Part shown: one piece after another, positions 8,977 to 17,448 of the stretch
Layout of the letters: the number at the start of each line of letters is the position of its first letter
Numbering within the stretch: the stretch's first letter is position 1
Assembly: GCF_001657475.1 (NCBI RefSeq)
Contig: NZ_LXEY01000006.1
Coordinates: 1 to 64,000, forward strand
Length of the DNA: 64,000 nt
Source: Enteractinococcus helveticum
GTDB lineage: Bacteria > Actinomycetota > Actinomycetes > Actinomycetales > Micrococcaceae
Direction: 5' to 3'
Notes under the pieces: generated by a model
The model's input: only the letters and a program-made list of their open reading frames with translations
The model's database searches: none
Told to the model about the DNA's origin: nothing
Translations under genes and position numbers: made by a program

Positions 8977-10535
8977 CTGGGAATCGACGGCTCTATGAGT
9001 TCGTGAACTTGCTGAGTCTGCGCTGCTTCAAGAATGTTCTTGGCCATCGTGGGGAAAATGAGCGCGTGGAAGGGCTGAATGACACGCCAGTAGGAGCGGC
9101 CTATCAGTCCGTTCGGGAAGAATACCGCGCGTTGATATAGTCGCGTGCCGCCATCGTCCAATGGTTCAATACGGAACTGTAGCCAGGCACGGCCACCAGC
9201 TCGCATCTCGGCACGCAGCGTGACTATGTGCTCGGGTTCAACGGACTCCACCCGCCACCAGTCCACATGATCATTGACCCGTAGCTGGTGTTCGTCCTTT
9301 CGTCCTCTGGCCAGTCCATAGCCGCCGAGTGCTTGATCCATGAGCCCGCGGATCTTCCATAAGATCGGTGCCGAGTACCATCCGCGTGGACCACCGATGG
9401 TTTCTATCACTTGCCATACGGCACCGGGCGTGGCGTTGCCTTCGCGCTCGCGTTCGTCCGTCAGGACAGTGTGTCCCGCCCACTCAGGATCGGATGGCAG
9501 GGGGTCGGCGGGGTTTCTGGATTGCACGGCTAGCACGTCGTCATCCCAGGTGACGTCTAAGGGGCCAAGTTTTTGTCGGGTGATCGCGCGTTGGCAGGCT
9601 TCGCGATAGGTGGTCAATCCACCCGGTGGGTCTGGGATGAGGTTTGCTATCTCATGTTCGTGGGTCACAGCGTCCTCCGCCATGGAGGCTGCCAAGGGCA
9701 TGGCTATGCCGCGGGGTATGGGAGTCACCATGCCAATCCAAAATCCCGATAAGCGTTGGGCAGGGATGGGCAGTGCCAGAACTTTTCGTCGAGACAAACC
9801 GGCGACCTGGGCGTACTGTTCCAGCATGGACGCAAAAGACTGTACGCTGCCCGAGCCGATGCCCAAGGAGGCATTGACAGGCTGATCCAGTGCGCAAGCA
9901 TGCGCCAGGTAGTACAGGACATCACGGATGGCGATTGGTTCAATCGTGTTCTTCAGCCAGCTTGGGCCTGGCATTAGGGGTAGGCGTTCGGCCAGATGCC
10001 GAATCATCTCGAAGGAGACGGATCCTGACCCGATGATGACTGCTGCCTTCAATACAAGCGCAGGGACTGGTCCAGCAAGCAAGATTTGTGCAACACGTTC
10101 CCGAGAGCGCATATGTGCTGAGAGTTCAGTAAGTGGTTTCTTCGGGTGAAGCCCGGACAAGTAGACGATTTGTTGTACCCCGGCTGCGGCCGCGCTGTGC
10201 GCAACGTGTCGAGCAATTTCTGTTTCTTGTTTTTCGAAGTCTTTGCTGGAGGCCATCGAGTGGACAAGGTACAACACGGTATGGACGTCTTTGAAAGCGC
10301 TTTCTGTGTCGTCTGGATTTTGCAGATCGGCTTGGGCTGTTTCGACGTCGTTGAACCAGGGCCTGTTTTCAAGATGACTAACGTTGCGAGCCAGCGTACG
10401 AACCGTGAATCCAGCTGCTACAAGTTCAGGGATGAGTCGCCCGCCAACGTAGCCGCTGGCACCTGTGACTAGTACGCGACGTCCCTTGCCGGATCGTAAG
10501 TGCAAATCTAATGGTGATGCAGGGTTCGCGCTCAT
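8952..10535 (-). CDS. SDR/NAD(P)-binding epimerase fused to DUF2867
   Basis: The 527-residue protein starts with an atypical extended SDR domain: the Rossmann motif VTGASGYVGG near residue 22 is followed by the NmrA/epimerase-like segment DVHTVLYLVHSM. The C-terminal half (about 330-500) contains WQVIETIGGPRGWYS and matches the DUF2867 type. This two-domain arrangement is common in actinobacteria, where it is usually annotated as an NAD(P)H-binding or nucleoside-diphosphate-sugar epimerase protein; the substrate is unknown. I chose the ATG at 10535 because the upstream 21 residues do not resemble the family, although the frame is open to 10598. The gene is convergent with the HtaA gene and shares its terminator. 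Confidence 0.75.
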   Translation of the reverse strand: MSANPASPLDLHLRSGKGRRVLVTGASGYVGGRLIPELVAAGFTVRTLARNVSHLENRPWFNDVETAQADLQNPDDTESAFKDVHTVLYLVHSMASSKDFEKQETEIARHVAHSAAAAGVQQIVYLSGLHPKKPLTELSAHMRSRERVAQILLAGPVPALVLKAAVIIGSGSVSFEMIRHLAERLPLMPGPSWLKNTIEPIAIRDVLYYLAHACALDQPVNASLGIGSGSVQSFASMLEQYAQVAGLSRRKVLALPIPAQRLSGFWIGMVTPIPRGIAMPLAASMAEDAVTHEHEIANLIPDPPGGLTTYREACQRAITRQKLGPLDVTWDDDVLAVQSRNPADPLPSDPEWAGHTVLTDEREREGNATPGAVWQVIETIGGPRGWYSAPILWKIRGLMDQALGGYGLARGRKDEHQLRVNDHVDWWRVESVEPEHIVTLRAEMRAGGRAWLQFRIEPLDDGGTRLYQRAVFFPNGLIGRSYWRVIQPFHALIFPTMAKNILEAAQTQQVHELIEPSIPRKSTRPSP

Positions 10536-10696
10536 TCTCACAAGGTAGTTGGCTTTACTTATGCCAAGCTCGGTGCAAGCTTGAAATTTGCAGTGCATCT
10601 GGCTTCAGCTGTGTTGGTCCATGCTCATGACTGCTAGGTTGGCGAACACAACGCATCGCCACGAAGTGTATGTGTGTCGACGACCAAGGAGGCAGC

Positions 10697-11179
10697 TTGA
10701 ATACCGACGACCCTGTGAAAACCTTACTGAAGAAGACTCAGGATGCAGGCGTATGTATGCTGACGACCATGGAGGCTGACGGAAAACTTGTCAGCCGTCC
10801 GATGGCGATCCAAGAAATCGAAGAGAACCATACGATCTGGTTCATGACCCGCATTGATAAGCCCGCGGTTCGCGAGACGTCAGGTGGCCAACAGGTCAAT
10901 GTCACGGTCGCTGAGAAAGGTTTCTGGGCATCGATTGCGGGCGCCGCAACCATTGTTCAGGATGTAGAGCGCAAGAAGGCGTTCTGGTCCAAAGCTACCG
11001 AGGCTTTCTTCGGCGATTCGACGCCTGAGGACCCGGACGTGGTCTTGTTGCGAGTTACTCCGGATACCGCCCAGTACTGGGACTCACCAGGTCTTCCGGC
11101 GACAGCTATCGAAATCCTGAAAGGTCTCGCCAGTGACAAGCCTGCCCATCCTGGAGAAACTCACGAGGTGGATCTCTAG
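10697..11179 (+). CDS. PNPOx-like general stress protein
   Basis: The 160-residue protein is a split-barrel flavin-binding protein of the pyridoxamine 5'-phosphate oxidase-like group (general stress protein 26 type). Visible features are ML-TTMEADGKLVSRPM near the N-terminus, IWFMTRIDKPAV in the middle and a C-terminal segment with VLLRVTPDTAQYWDSPG. These proteins bind FMN or FAD and are linked to stress; no specific reaction is established here. TTG at 10697 has AGGAGG four bases upstream and gives the usual N-terminus; an in-frame ATG at 10670 is the alternative. It is followed by a perfect hairpin and a convergent haem oxygenase gene. Confidence 0.75.
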   Translation: MNTDDPVKTLLKKTQDAGVCMLTTMEADGKLVSRPMAIQEIEENHTIWFMTRIDKPAVRETSGGQQVNVTVAEKGFWASIAGAATIVQDVERKKAFWSKATEAFFGDSTPEDPDVVLLRVTPDTAQYWDSPGLPATAIEILKGLASDKPAHPGETHEVDL

Positions 11180-11197
11180 CTAGCCGCCAATTCCACA

Positions 11198-11233
11198 CGC
11201 TGACCTGGAACATTCACATGTTCCAGGTCAGCG
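11198..11233. terminator. Perfect 16-bp hairpin between convergent genes
   Basis: The arms CGCTGACCTGGAACAT and ATGTTCCAGGTCAGCG are perfectly complementary around a four-base loop. It lies between the ends of the stress-protein and haem-oxygenase genes and probably terminates both, although no long T-run follows. Confidence 0.6.
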
Positions 11234-11253
11234 GTCGTTAAGGCATAAATCTC

Positions 11254-11934
11254 TTAAACGGCGACGGGCGTGAGCCTTTTGCAAAAGGTGCCCAACTCTT
11301 CGAAGATGGCCTTGTTGTACCGGAAACCACGAGCTGCTTCGTCAACGAATGCATCTTGTTGTTCCGGGGTGAGGTTGAGATTATTCAACTTCTCGCGGTA
11401 GGAGTCCTTATACAACTTCGGTTTCGAAATTGACTTGAAGGTGTACATGTTGAGCTGATGGTCATGTACGCGATAGTGCCGTTGCATCAGACGAGCAATA
11501 GCTAGCCCGCCGGACAAATCACCTAAATAGCGGAGGTAGTGGTGGGCGGCAAGGCGAGCGGGATCATCTGCGACATCACGGATCCTTTGTGCGTACGTCG
11601 CCGTTGACGTCAGTTCAACCGGGGCGGGATGTAAACCGGACTCAGGCAGCAAAGTCTGAAGATCTTCAAGGATTGCGGTGCGACGATCAAGTTTTGGGTC
11701 GAATAATTGCACCACCTGCGGCAGTAGTGAGTTATCCCTGAAATGTTCTACCGCAGCATCCAGGGCCTGGTAAATGAAGTGGTACTGCGACACGAGCATC
11801 GCATATTCGCGGGTGCTCAGATCTCCGTTCATTAGCTCCGTGATAAACGAAGCTGACTCTGCTGATCTGTGATCTTCCTGAGTGAGCTTTTTGACACGAG
11901 TTGCTAGCGATGATGCCTCGTCAGAATGTGGCAT
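11254..11934 (-). CDS. hmuO: Haem oxygenase (biliverdin-producing)
   Basis: The 226-residue protein opens the haem ring to biliverdin, CO and ferrous iron, the final step of haem-iron use. It has the proximal His within EDHRSAE near residue 20, the distal-helix glycine motif as LGDLSGGLAIARL and the conserved C-terminal helix with FRYNKAIFEEL. Length and motifs match HmuO of Corynebacterium. I chose the ATG at 11934 because GGAGGG lies four bases upstream; an upstream in-frame ATG at 11973 lacks such a site. An iron box lies 70 bases upstream of the start, so it should be derepressed by iron limitation together with the HtaA genes. Confidence 0.92.
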   Translation of the reverse strand: MPHSDEASSLATRVKKLTQEDHRSAESASFITELMNGDLSTREYAMLVSQYHFIYQALDAAVEHFRDNSLLPQVVQLFDPKLDRRTAILEDLQTLLPESGLHPAPVELTSTATYAQRIRDVADDPARLAAHHYLRYLGDLSGGLAIARLMQRHYRVHDHQLNMYTFKSISKPKLYKDSYREKLNNLNLTPEQQDAFVDEAARGFRYNKAIFEELGTFCKRLTPVAV

Positions 11935-12003
11935 TTTCCCTCCGATGATGTGAATAGTTAGGGGAGGAATCAAACCGCCACCAAGGAGCGATTCGTTTTC
12001 TCA

Positions 12004-12022
12004 TTAGGGTAGCCTAACTTAA
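12004..12022 (-). promoter_or_regulatory. DtxR-type iron box upstream of haem oxygenase
   Basis: TTAGGGTAGCCTAACTTAA matches the DtxR/IdeR consensus at nearly all positions and forms a 19-bp imperfect palindrome. It lies upstream of the haem oxygenase start at 11934. Confidence 0.75.
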
Positions 12023-12271
12023 ATTTGTGGCAGCCGGAAGCCTTGGGGCAAAGATCGTTTTTTTGACTCTCAACTCCGGTGCGGTTCCGGGCTTTATCGC
12101 GGCGCCGCGAGCCATGTCGAGTCTGTTGGCTGTATTTCAATTCATATAAATAATTCCTATCGCCTCCCATAATCTATTGTATTCCGATGATTTTAGGGCT
12201 TTTTCGGACATGGGCCTGGCCTCACTTGAGCGTATTTCGAAAGTTTTCGCAAGAAATATTGACCATTGTGC

Positions 12272-12329
12272 TTGTGCTTGTGAGGTGGGGGTCATATAGT
12301 GTTCTCTCAGTTAGGTGAGGCAAGCCTGA
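12272..12329 (+). promoter_or_regulatory. Promoter and iron box of the htaA-hmuTUV operon
   Basis: A TTGTGC -35-like element (12272-12277) is 17 bases from TATAGT (12295-12300). It is followed by the iron box TTAGGTGAGGCAAGCCTGA at 12311-12329, placed over the expected transcription start. This would bring the downstream operon under DtxR-type control. Confidence 0.6.
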
Positions 12330-12392
12330 CTAATAAAGAAAGGCGGGGCTTCGGTAATCGAAGTCCGCTTGTCAGTCGAGTAAAGGAAAGTC

Positions 12393-12776
12393 ATGCAGCC
12401 GCCACTGAACGCATCAATGAACGTGAAACCGGTCTTCACTTTCTGGTCTGATGTACTCTTCGGTTTCTGCTCAATCGCGGCTGACGATGATTGCCAACAC
12501 CCAGACCTCGTGGAGTCACGACGTCTGCAAGCCACCTTTGAAGCTGCGCAAGTTTATGCGAGGACTTGTCGCAGGGTCGAAGGTTGTCACACCGGTGTCA
12601 CTGGAATTGGTGCTGTTGCGGGTCACCAAGCCGCCGGTGGTTCTCAAGGTATTGCGCTGGCACTGTCAGGTCTTTTCGTCGTCCTGAGAGTCGCCACCTT
12701 GATGTTCATGTTCGGTGCGTTGAACATTGTGCGGTACCTACGCGAAGCCCATAGGACAGACACCTCTATGTCCTAG
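12393..12776 (+). CDS. Small protein of unknown function, first in the haem operon
   Basis: I do not recognise this 127-residue protein. It starts at an ATG with AAAGGAAAG two bases upstream, 64 bases after the iron box, which supports translation. It has an acidic stretch near residue 30, several Cys and His residues (including RVEGCHTG), a Gly/Ala-rich part and one hydrophobic segment at about 90-112 (LALSGLFVVLRVATLMFMF) that may span the membrane. Codon choice is not strongly gene-like and other frames are also open, so it could instead be a leader or decayed gene. If real, it is co-transcribed with the HtaA and HmuTUV genes. Confidence 0.4.
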   Translation: MQPPLNASMNVKPVFTFWSDVLFGFCSIAADDDCQHPDLVESRRLQATFEAAQVYARTCRRVEGCHTGVTGIGAVAGHQAAGGSQGIALALSGLFVVLRVATLMFMFGALNIVRYLREAHRTDTSMS

Positions 12777-12844
12777 AGCCTCGTACGAGGCCTGGACGAT
12801 CTGTTTCCAGCATTTTTGGATCTGGTGTTGGAAACAGATCGTCC
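12752..12844 (+). promoter_or_regulatory. Three consecutive inverted repeats before the triple-HtaA gene
   Basis: TAGGACA/TGTCCTA (12752-12775), the 14-bp palindrome GCCTCGTACGAGGC (12778-12791) and a perfect 16-bp stem GGACGATCTGTTTCCA/TGGAAACAGATCGTCC (12794-12809 and 12829-12844, 19-base loop) lie in a row. No T-run follows the last stem, so it looks more like an RNA-stability or processing element than a terminator. Confidence 0.6.
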
Positions 12845-12907
12845 GTGGCCGTCTCGCATCAAGATTTCGTTGACACACTCACACTCACGTCCAGGAGGAC
12901 CCATCCG

Positions 12908-15382
12908 ATGGGCCGAATATACGCGCTCAATTCCGCGCTCCGTGCATCATTGATGATGATCGTGATCGCAGTCTTTTCGATCGCATCGAGCGCTTTGGCT
13001 CTAGCCGCTCCGAGTTACAACGAGTCAACCACGGACAACACGACCTCGCGGCTGTCGGTCGATGGTGGCGAACTGACCTGGGGGATCAGCGATAGCTGGC
13101 GAGAGTATCTCAATCGCCCATTCGTTGGCGGACATACGATTCCGCAAGCACCGGCGCGCGAGGCACAAGATCATCGCGCTACGCTGGTTGAAGCGTCCGG
13201 GTGGGTTGATGTTGAAACCGGTAGTGGCTCGATCGAATACAACGGCGGAATCACCTCGCAGGGACACAAGGGCTATGCAAACCCTGACGAGTGGGGCTTA
13301 GACCAAACTCTGAGCCAACTGAAAATTGAGCTGACATCTCAAAAGACTGCAAAACTTACGGCCCTTGTGAGCCAGTCGTCTGCCTTACCAGCTTTCCCAA
13401 AGTATTCCGATCAGCGCGTGCACATTGCGAATCTAACATTTTCAACAGAGCAGCTTCGCGCGGGTGAAATTACCGCCTCTGCAGTATTTGCTCCCGACGG
13501 CGCTGACATTTATGCGCGACTCAACGAAAAGTACGAGCCGGGTGCCGCCATGGATCATGTGGTCTTCTCATTTGCAACGAGCGGGCCAGCACCAACTGAG
13601 TCGGAAGAAACACCCAAGCCCGACGAAACGAAAAAGCCCGATCCCGATCAAAATACGAAGCCGAGCCCAGCCCCGTCGCAACCGACAGAAGAACCGAATG
13701 TTAGTGCGCCATCTACCAGCGGTGTGGAAGGCTCCCTGCAGTGGGGCGTGCGGGAAAGTTTCCGAAAATATGTTGTCGGTCCAATTGCCAATGGCAAGAT
13801 TACGCCGTCGAGTGGGGCGAAACAAGCAAGTGGCAACGGTGTTTTCACCTTCCCACAAGCTGCGCGGGGGACCAAGTGGAATGGCACCACAGGCCAGGTA
13901 CAGTACGCCGGCAACGTGAATTTCTATGGCCATGACGGAGTCATGGACGTTACGCTGTCGAACCCAGTCATTGTCGTAGAGAATGCACGGTCTGCCAAAG
14001 TACAAACAAACTACAACGGCAAAACCATCACCATTGGCAACATTGACCTTTCCGGTGCAAAGATGCGCTCATTGCAAGGTGACGCGGTGCAGTATCAGAA
14101 TGCACCAGTTACGCTGCACTCCGAGGGAGTTGCGTTCTTTGCGTACAACGGCGAGGGATTCTACAACGCGGGCGACAAGCTCGACGCGATCACGTTTACC
14201 GTGGGCGACAGCAGCAAGACGGCCGTGGCAAAGACACCGTCGTCGAAGAACACCGGCAGTCAGCAGGCTGGTGGCCGCTCGTCGTCAACTTCGAATGCAG
14301 AGACTCCTGCAACAACCGCCGGCACTGGTTCTGCAGCCGGATCCTTGAAGTGGGGTGTCTCGAGTTACTTCGCCAAATACACCACGGAAAAATCAGGGAC
14401 CTCAGGATGTCCAACGCCGAGTACACACTGTGCGGGTGGAAATATTGAAACCAGCGGTGTTGGCAGCGGGTGGCTATTCCCACAGGCAACCGGTGGAACC
14501 TGGAATGACCAGAACCATACCGGCACGGTGAATTTCTCCGGGGTCGTGCGATTCAAAGGCTATGGCATGATCATGTTCCAGGTCGCCAACCCATCGATCA
14601 CCGTGCACAATGACTCATCGGCAACCATCAGCACAGGCAATACGACCAACCATGGTCAGGCCTCGTATAAGCTCGACCTTTCGCGCGGCACAAAGACCGT
14701 CAATGATGACGGCACTGTGACCTGGAGCAATGTACCCGTCAACGGTGCACTTGCAGGGATCAATGCTCACCAAAGCATTGGATTCGATCCGCTCACCTTC
14801 ACCATTGGAACGGCAAATAACGCCGCCTTCGGTGCTGGTGCTCAAAGTAGCGACGGCAGCAGCGCAAACGAATCTACCTATGAGGCCGCTGAGACTGCAC
14901 CGACCACCGAAGGCCTGGAAGTTCTGACTCCGGCAGATCGTATCCGCGAAGGCGGGCGCATCAAAGTCAAAGCTGAATGCTTCGATGCCGAAGACTCCGG
15001 AATCTTGGCGGTGCTGTATGACACAGCAGATGGCACTGAACCGAAGATTCTCGATGAAACCGCCACAGCGGATGAAAACGGTGTTGTCGAATGGTCTGGC
15101 ACCTTACCGGAGGGTATAACCGGTGAGCATATCTTGACCCTGCAGGGCAGTCACGATGCGGGTGCAGCAATCGACATTCTGCCCGCCGAAGCCATCGCTG
15201 CCATCGCACCGATCGATGAGCTGGCCGCTGTCCTCGGTGATCGCATCTTGTTTGCTGCCACGGGTATGCAGCCCTCGGAATGGTGGGCCAGCGCCGGCGC
15301 ACTGCTGAGTATTGCCGGTTGTTCGACCGCGCTGACACTTCGTCATCGCCGGAACCAAGCCCCTGTGGAACTCCAGGGCTGA
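12908..15382 (+). CDS. htaA: Membrane-tethered protein with three HtaA domains
   Basis: The 824-residue protein is a haem receptor of the HtaA family. A signal peptide ends near residue 37. HtaA domain 1 (about 50-215) has Tyr in SWREY and His in SQGHKG, domain 2 (about 273-435) has FRKY and YGHDG, and domain 3 (about 476-640) has FAKY, but Tyr replaces the His (FKGYGM). Domain 3 also carries an insertion with two Cys (CPTPSTHC). Thr/Pro/Lys-rich linkers separate the domains. A beta module near 675-770 is like the one in the first HtaA protein. A C-terminal hydrophobic segment with a basic tail, without LPxTG, should hold it in the membrane. ATG 12908 has AGGAGG nine bases upstream. It should pass haem to the following HtaA protein and HmuT. 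Confidence 0.87.
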   Translation: MGRIYALNSALRASLMMIVIAVFSIASSALALAAPSYNESTTDNTTSRLSVDGGELTWGISDSWREYLNRPFVGGHTIPQAPAREAQDHRATLVEASGWVDVETGSGSIEYNGGITSQGHKGYANPDEWGLDQTLSQLKIELTSQKTAKLTALVSQSSALPAFPKYSDQRVHIANLTFSTEQLRAGEITASAVFAPDGADIYARLNEKYEPGAAMDHVVFSFATSGPAPTESEETPKPDETKKPDPDQNTKPSPAPSQPTEEPNVSAPSTSGVEGSLQWGVRESFRKYVVGPIANGKITPSSGAKQASGNGVFTFPQAARGTKWNGTTGQVQYAGNVNFYGHDGVMDVTLSNPVIVVENARSAKVQTNYNGKTITIGNIDLSGAKMRSLQGDAVQYQNAPVTLHSEGVAFFAYNGEGFYNAGDKLDAITFTVGDSSKTAVAKTPSSKNTGSQQAGGRSSSTSNAETPATTAGTGSAAGSLKWGVSSYFAKYTTEKSGTSGCPTPSTHCAGGNIETSGVGSGWLFPQATGGTWNDQNHTGTVNFSGVVRFKGYGMIMFQVANPSITVHNDSSATISTGNTTNHGQASYKLDLSRGTKTVNDDGTVTWSNVPVNGALAGINAHQSIGFDPLTFTIGTANNAAFGAGAQSSDGSSANESTYEAAETAPTTEGLEVLTPADRIREGGRIKVKAECFDAEDSGILAVLYDTADGTEPKILDETATADENGVVEWSGTLPEGITGEHILTLQGSHDAGAAIDILPAEAIAAIAPIDELAAVLGDRILFAATGMQPSEWWASAGALLSIAGCSTALTLRHRRNQAPVELQG

Positions 15383-15418
15383 ATCTCGATGACACATCAC
15401 TTGCAACGAGGAGTATTT

Positions 15419-16318
15419 TTGGCAAGCCCACAAGCCACACGCGGTGTGACCAGAACCCTATTACCAGCCGTGTTCGCGACTGCGCTGTTGGTCTCCCCAT
15501 CATCGGCACTGGCCAGTCCCGAAACCGATGACCAGCCAGCAGACACCGGTATCTGTCAGATCGAAAATGCCGAACTGCAATGGGGACTGAAGGAAAGCTT
15601 CCGGTCCTACATCAGTGGCTCAATTGCTAACGGTTCATGGGAAACTGCCGATGGTGCCGACTACCAGACCCCTCATTTCATCTGGTCCGAGGGCACTGGC
15701 ACATATGATCCGGCAACGGGCATGGGCTCGGTGTCATTCACCGGCACGGTCGCATTCAGTGGCCACGATGGTGTTTTAGACATGACAATTGCTAACCCGA
15801 CCTTCGAATTTGAAGGCGACGGCAATGCGGCCTTGGCGTTGGATACCAAGAGCAACGACATGGAGGGCAACCTGGCGGTCGATGAGCAGCAACAGTGGGT
15901 TGCTGAAGTCAGCTTGGACGAGCAGCCCGAAGCAGCTGATGGCCCGGTCGAACTCGCGGACATGCCCAGTGTGCTCACCAACTCGGGTGCGGCCGCATTT
16001 GCTGGCTTCTATGAAGCCGGCGTAGATCTTGACCCTTTGGCATTGAACTTTGACTTCGTCGATTGTGATGCCCATGGCGGAGCCGTAGCGGCTGATACTC
16101 CCGAGCCGCCCGCGGCCGAAGAAGTCGCACAAGAACCGACCATTATTCCGGCGCCGACAATTCCGTGGCTGCCGATCGCCTTGGGCGGGCTCGCCCTGTT
16201 GGTCATCGGCCTGACCATCGGCGTATTCATCGGTGGTCGCAAGCCTGCTGCTCAGCACCGGAAACGCCACAGCGTAGACCAATCCGATATCCACGAGTTG
16301 ATAGGGGATCAGCGTTGA
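15419..16318 (+). CDS. Single-HtaA-domain membrane protein (HtaB-like)
   Basis: The protein of about 299 residues has a signal peptide ending at ALA, one HtaA domain (about 40-205) with Tyr in SFRSY and His in FSGHDG, a short Pro-rich linker, one membrane helix (about 250-272) and a basic cytosolic tail. It resembles HtaB, a membrane haem-binding relay known in Corynebacterium. TTG at 15419 has GAGGAG five bases upstream and is preferred over the ATG at 15389. It lies 36 bases after the triple-HtaA gene and overlaps the hmuT start, so the operon order suggests receptor, relay, then importer. Confidence 0.82.
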   Translation: MASPQATRGVTRTLLPAVFATALLVSPSSALASPETDDQPADTGICQIENAELQWGLKESFRSYISGSIANGSWETADGADYQTPHFIWSEGTGTYDPATGMGSVSFTGTVAFSGHDGVLDMTIANPTFEFEGDGNAALALDTKSNDMEGNLAVDEQQQWVAEVSLDEQPEAADGPVELADMPSVLTNSGAAAFAGFYEAGVDLDPLALNFDFVDCDAHGGAVAADTPEPPAAEEVAQEPTIIPAPTIPWLPIALGGLALLVIGLTIGVFIGGRKPAAQHRKRHSVDQSDIHELIGDQR

Positions 16319-17448
16319 GCACATCTTCACCACAGCGACGCATGCTCGGCTGGATTGCCACCGCACTGGTTGCGGGTCTGGCACTGGTTGGCTGCAGCAA
16401 CACCGGACACGGTGGGACCCAGACACAACCTCAGCCCGCACTGGAAGAGGTCGAAGTCCTTGAAAACCCGCGCGATTATGTTGGTCCGTCCACAGCGGTA
16501 TTGCAAAGTACAGACATTGAACCCATTGCACAGAATCCAAAACAATCCCTCCCCACGACTGTGACCTCATATCAAGCTAACGGTCAGACCGAAGAAATAG
16601 AGATCACCGATACCACTCGGGTCGTTGCCCTGGATATCGCAGGTTCCATTGCGGCAACGATCTGGGCGCTCGGATTTTCTGACACCCTGGTTGGTGTGGA
16701 CCAATCCACGACTTTCCCAGGCACCGAAGACATTGAAACCGTGACCTCCGGTGGCCATACGGTCAATGCCGAAGCGATCATCGGGTTGGATCCTGACGTC
16801 GTCATCACCGACGGTACCGTTGGTCCGCGCGACGTCGTCGAACAACTGACCGATGTGGGCATCGACGTGGTTTTTGTCGATAACGAGTCCTCATTTGAAG
16901 GTGCTGAAAATCTCGTGCATCAAGTTGCCGCAGTGTATGGTGCTCCCGAAACCGGCGAACAGCTGGCAGAGCAATTGGTCGGTGAGATTGATGCCAAGGT
17001 CGAAGAGATCTCGGCCATGGTGCCCGAGAACGAGGATGACAAGGTTCGGATGTTGTTCCTCTACCTGCGCGGTAACGCCGGGGTGTATTACATGTTCGGG
17101 GAGGAATCGGGCGCCGATGAACTCATTGATGCCCTTGGAGGTGTCGACGTGGCTGAAGAGCTGGGCTGGGACGGTATGAAACCGATGACCGATGAGGCCC
17201 TCGTTGCGGCAAATCCAGATCTCATCTTGACCATGTCCGGTGGAATTGAATCCGTAGATGGCGTCGAGGGCCTGCTCCAGGAAAAACCCGCTGTTGCTAT
17301 CACCAAGGCCGGTGAGAACCAGCGCATCGTGGATATGGATGATGGCATGATTTTGTCGTTCGGTCCACGATCGGCAGACGTGCTGGACGCTCTGGCACGG
17401 GCCATCTATGCGCCAGACTCCGTAGCCAATCTTGCAGGTGGGCAGTAA
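16315..17448 (+). CDS. hmuT: Haem-binding lipoprotein of the HmuTUV importer
   Basis: The 377-residue substrate-binding protein has an N-terminal signal with lipobox ALVGC (Cys27) and a TroA/BtuF-like fold: DTTRVVALDIAGSIAATIWALG begins the first lobe and DPDVVITDG the helix region. It should receive haem outside the membrane and deliver it to HmuU. The His in SGGHTVN and the Tyr residues in GVYYMFG lie where the haem ligands of HmuT proteins are expected (inference). The start TTG overlaps the stop of the previous gene (TTGA) and has AGGGGA at six to seven bases. The first 60 residues after the signal are acidic and poorly conserved. Confidence 0.9.
   Translation: MSTSSPQRRMLGWIATALVAGLALVGCSNTGHGGTQTQPQPALEEVEVLENPRDYVGPSTAVLQSTDIEPIAQNPKQSLPTTVTSYQANGQTEEIEITDTTRVVALDIAGSIAATIWALGFSDTLVGVDQSTTFPGTEDIETVTSGGHTVNAEAIIGLDPDVVITDGTVGPRDVVEQLTDVGIDVVFVDNESSFEGAENLVHQVAAVYGAPETGEQLAEQLVGEIDAKVEEISAMVPENEDDKVRMLFLYLRGNAGVYYMFGEESGADELIDALGGVDVAEELGWDGMKPMTDEALVAANPDLILTMSGGIESVDGVEGLLQEKPAVAITKAGENQRIVDMDDGMILSFGPRSADVLDALARAIYAPDSVANLAGGQ

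Noticed and set aside
12779..12790. Binding site of the phospholipase-block regulator in the haem operon
   Set aside because: CCTCGTACGAGG resembles the candidate operator, but it lies within a row of other palindromes, lacks the GGTAT flank and is far from that system.
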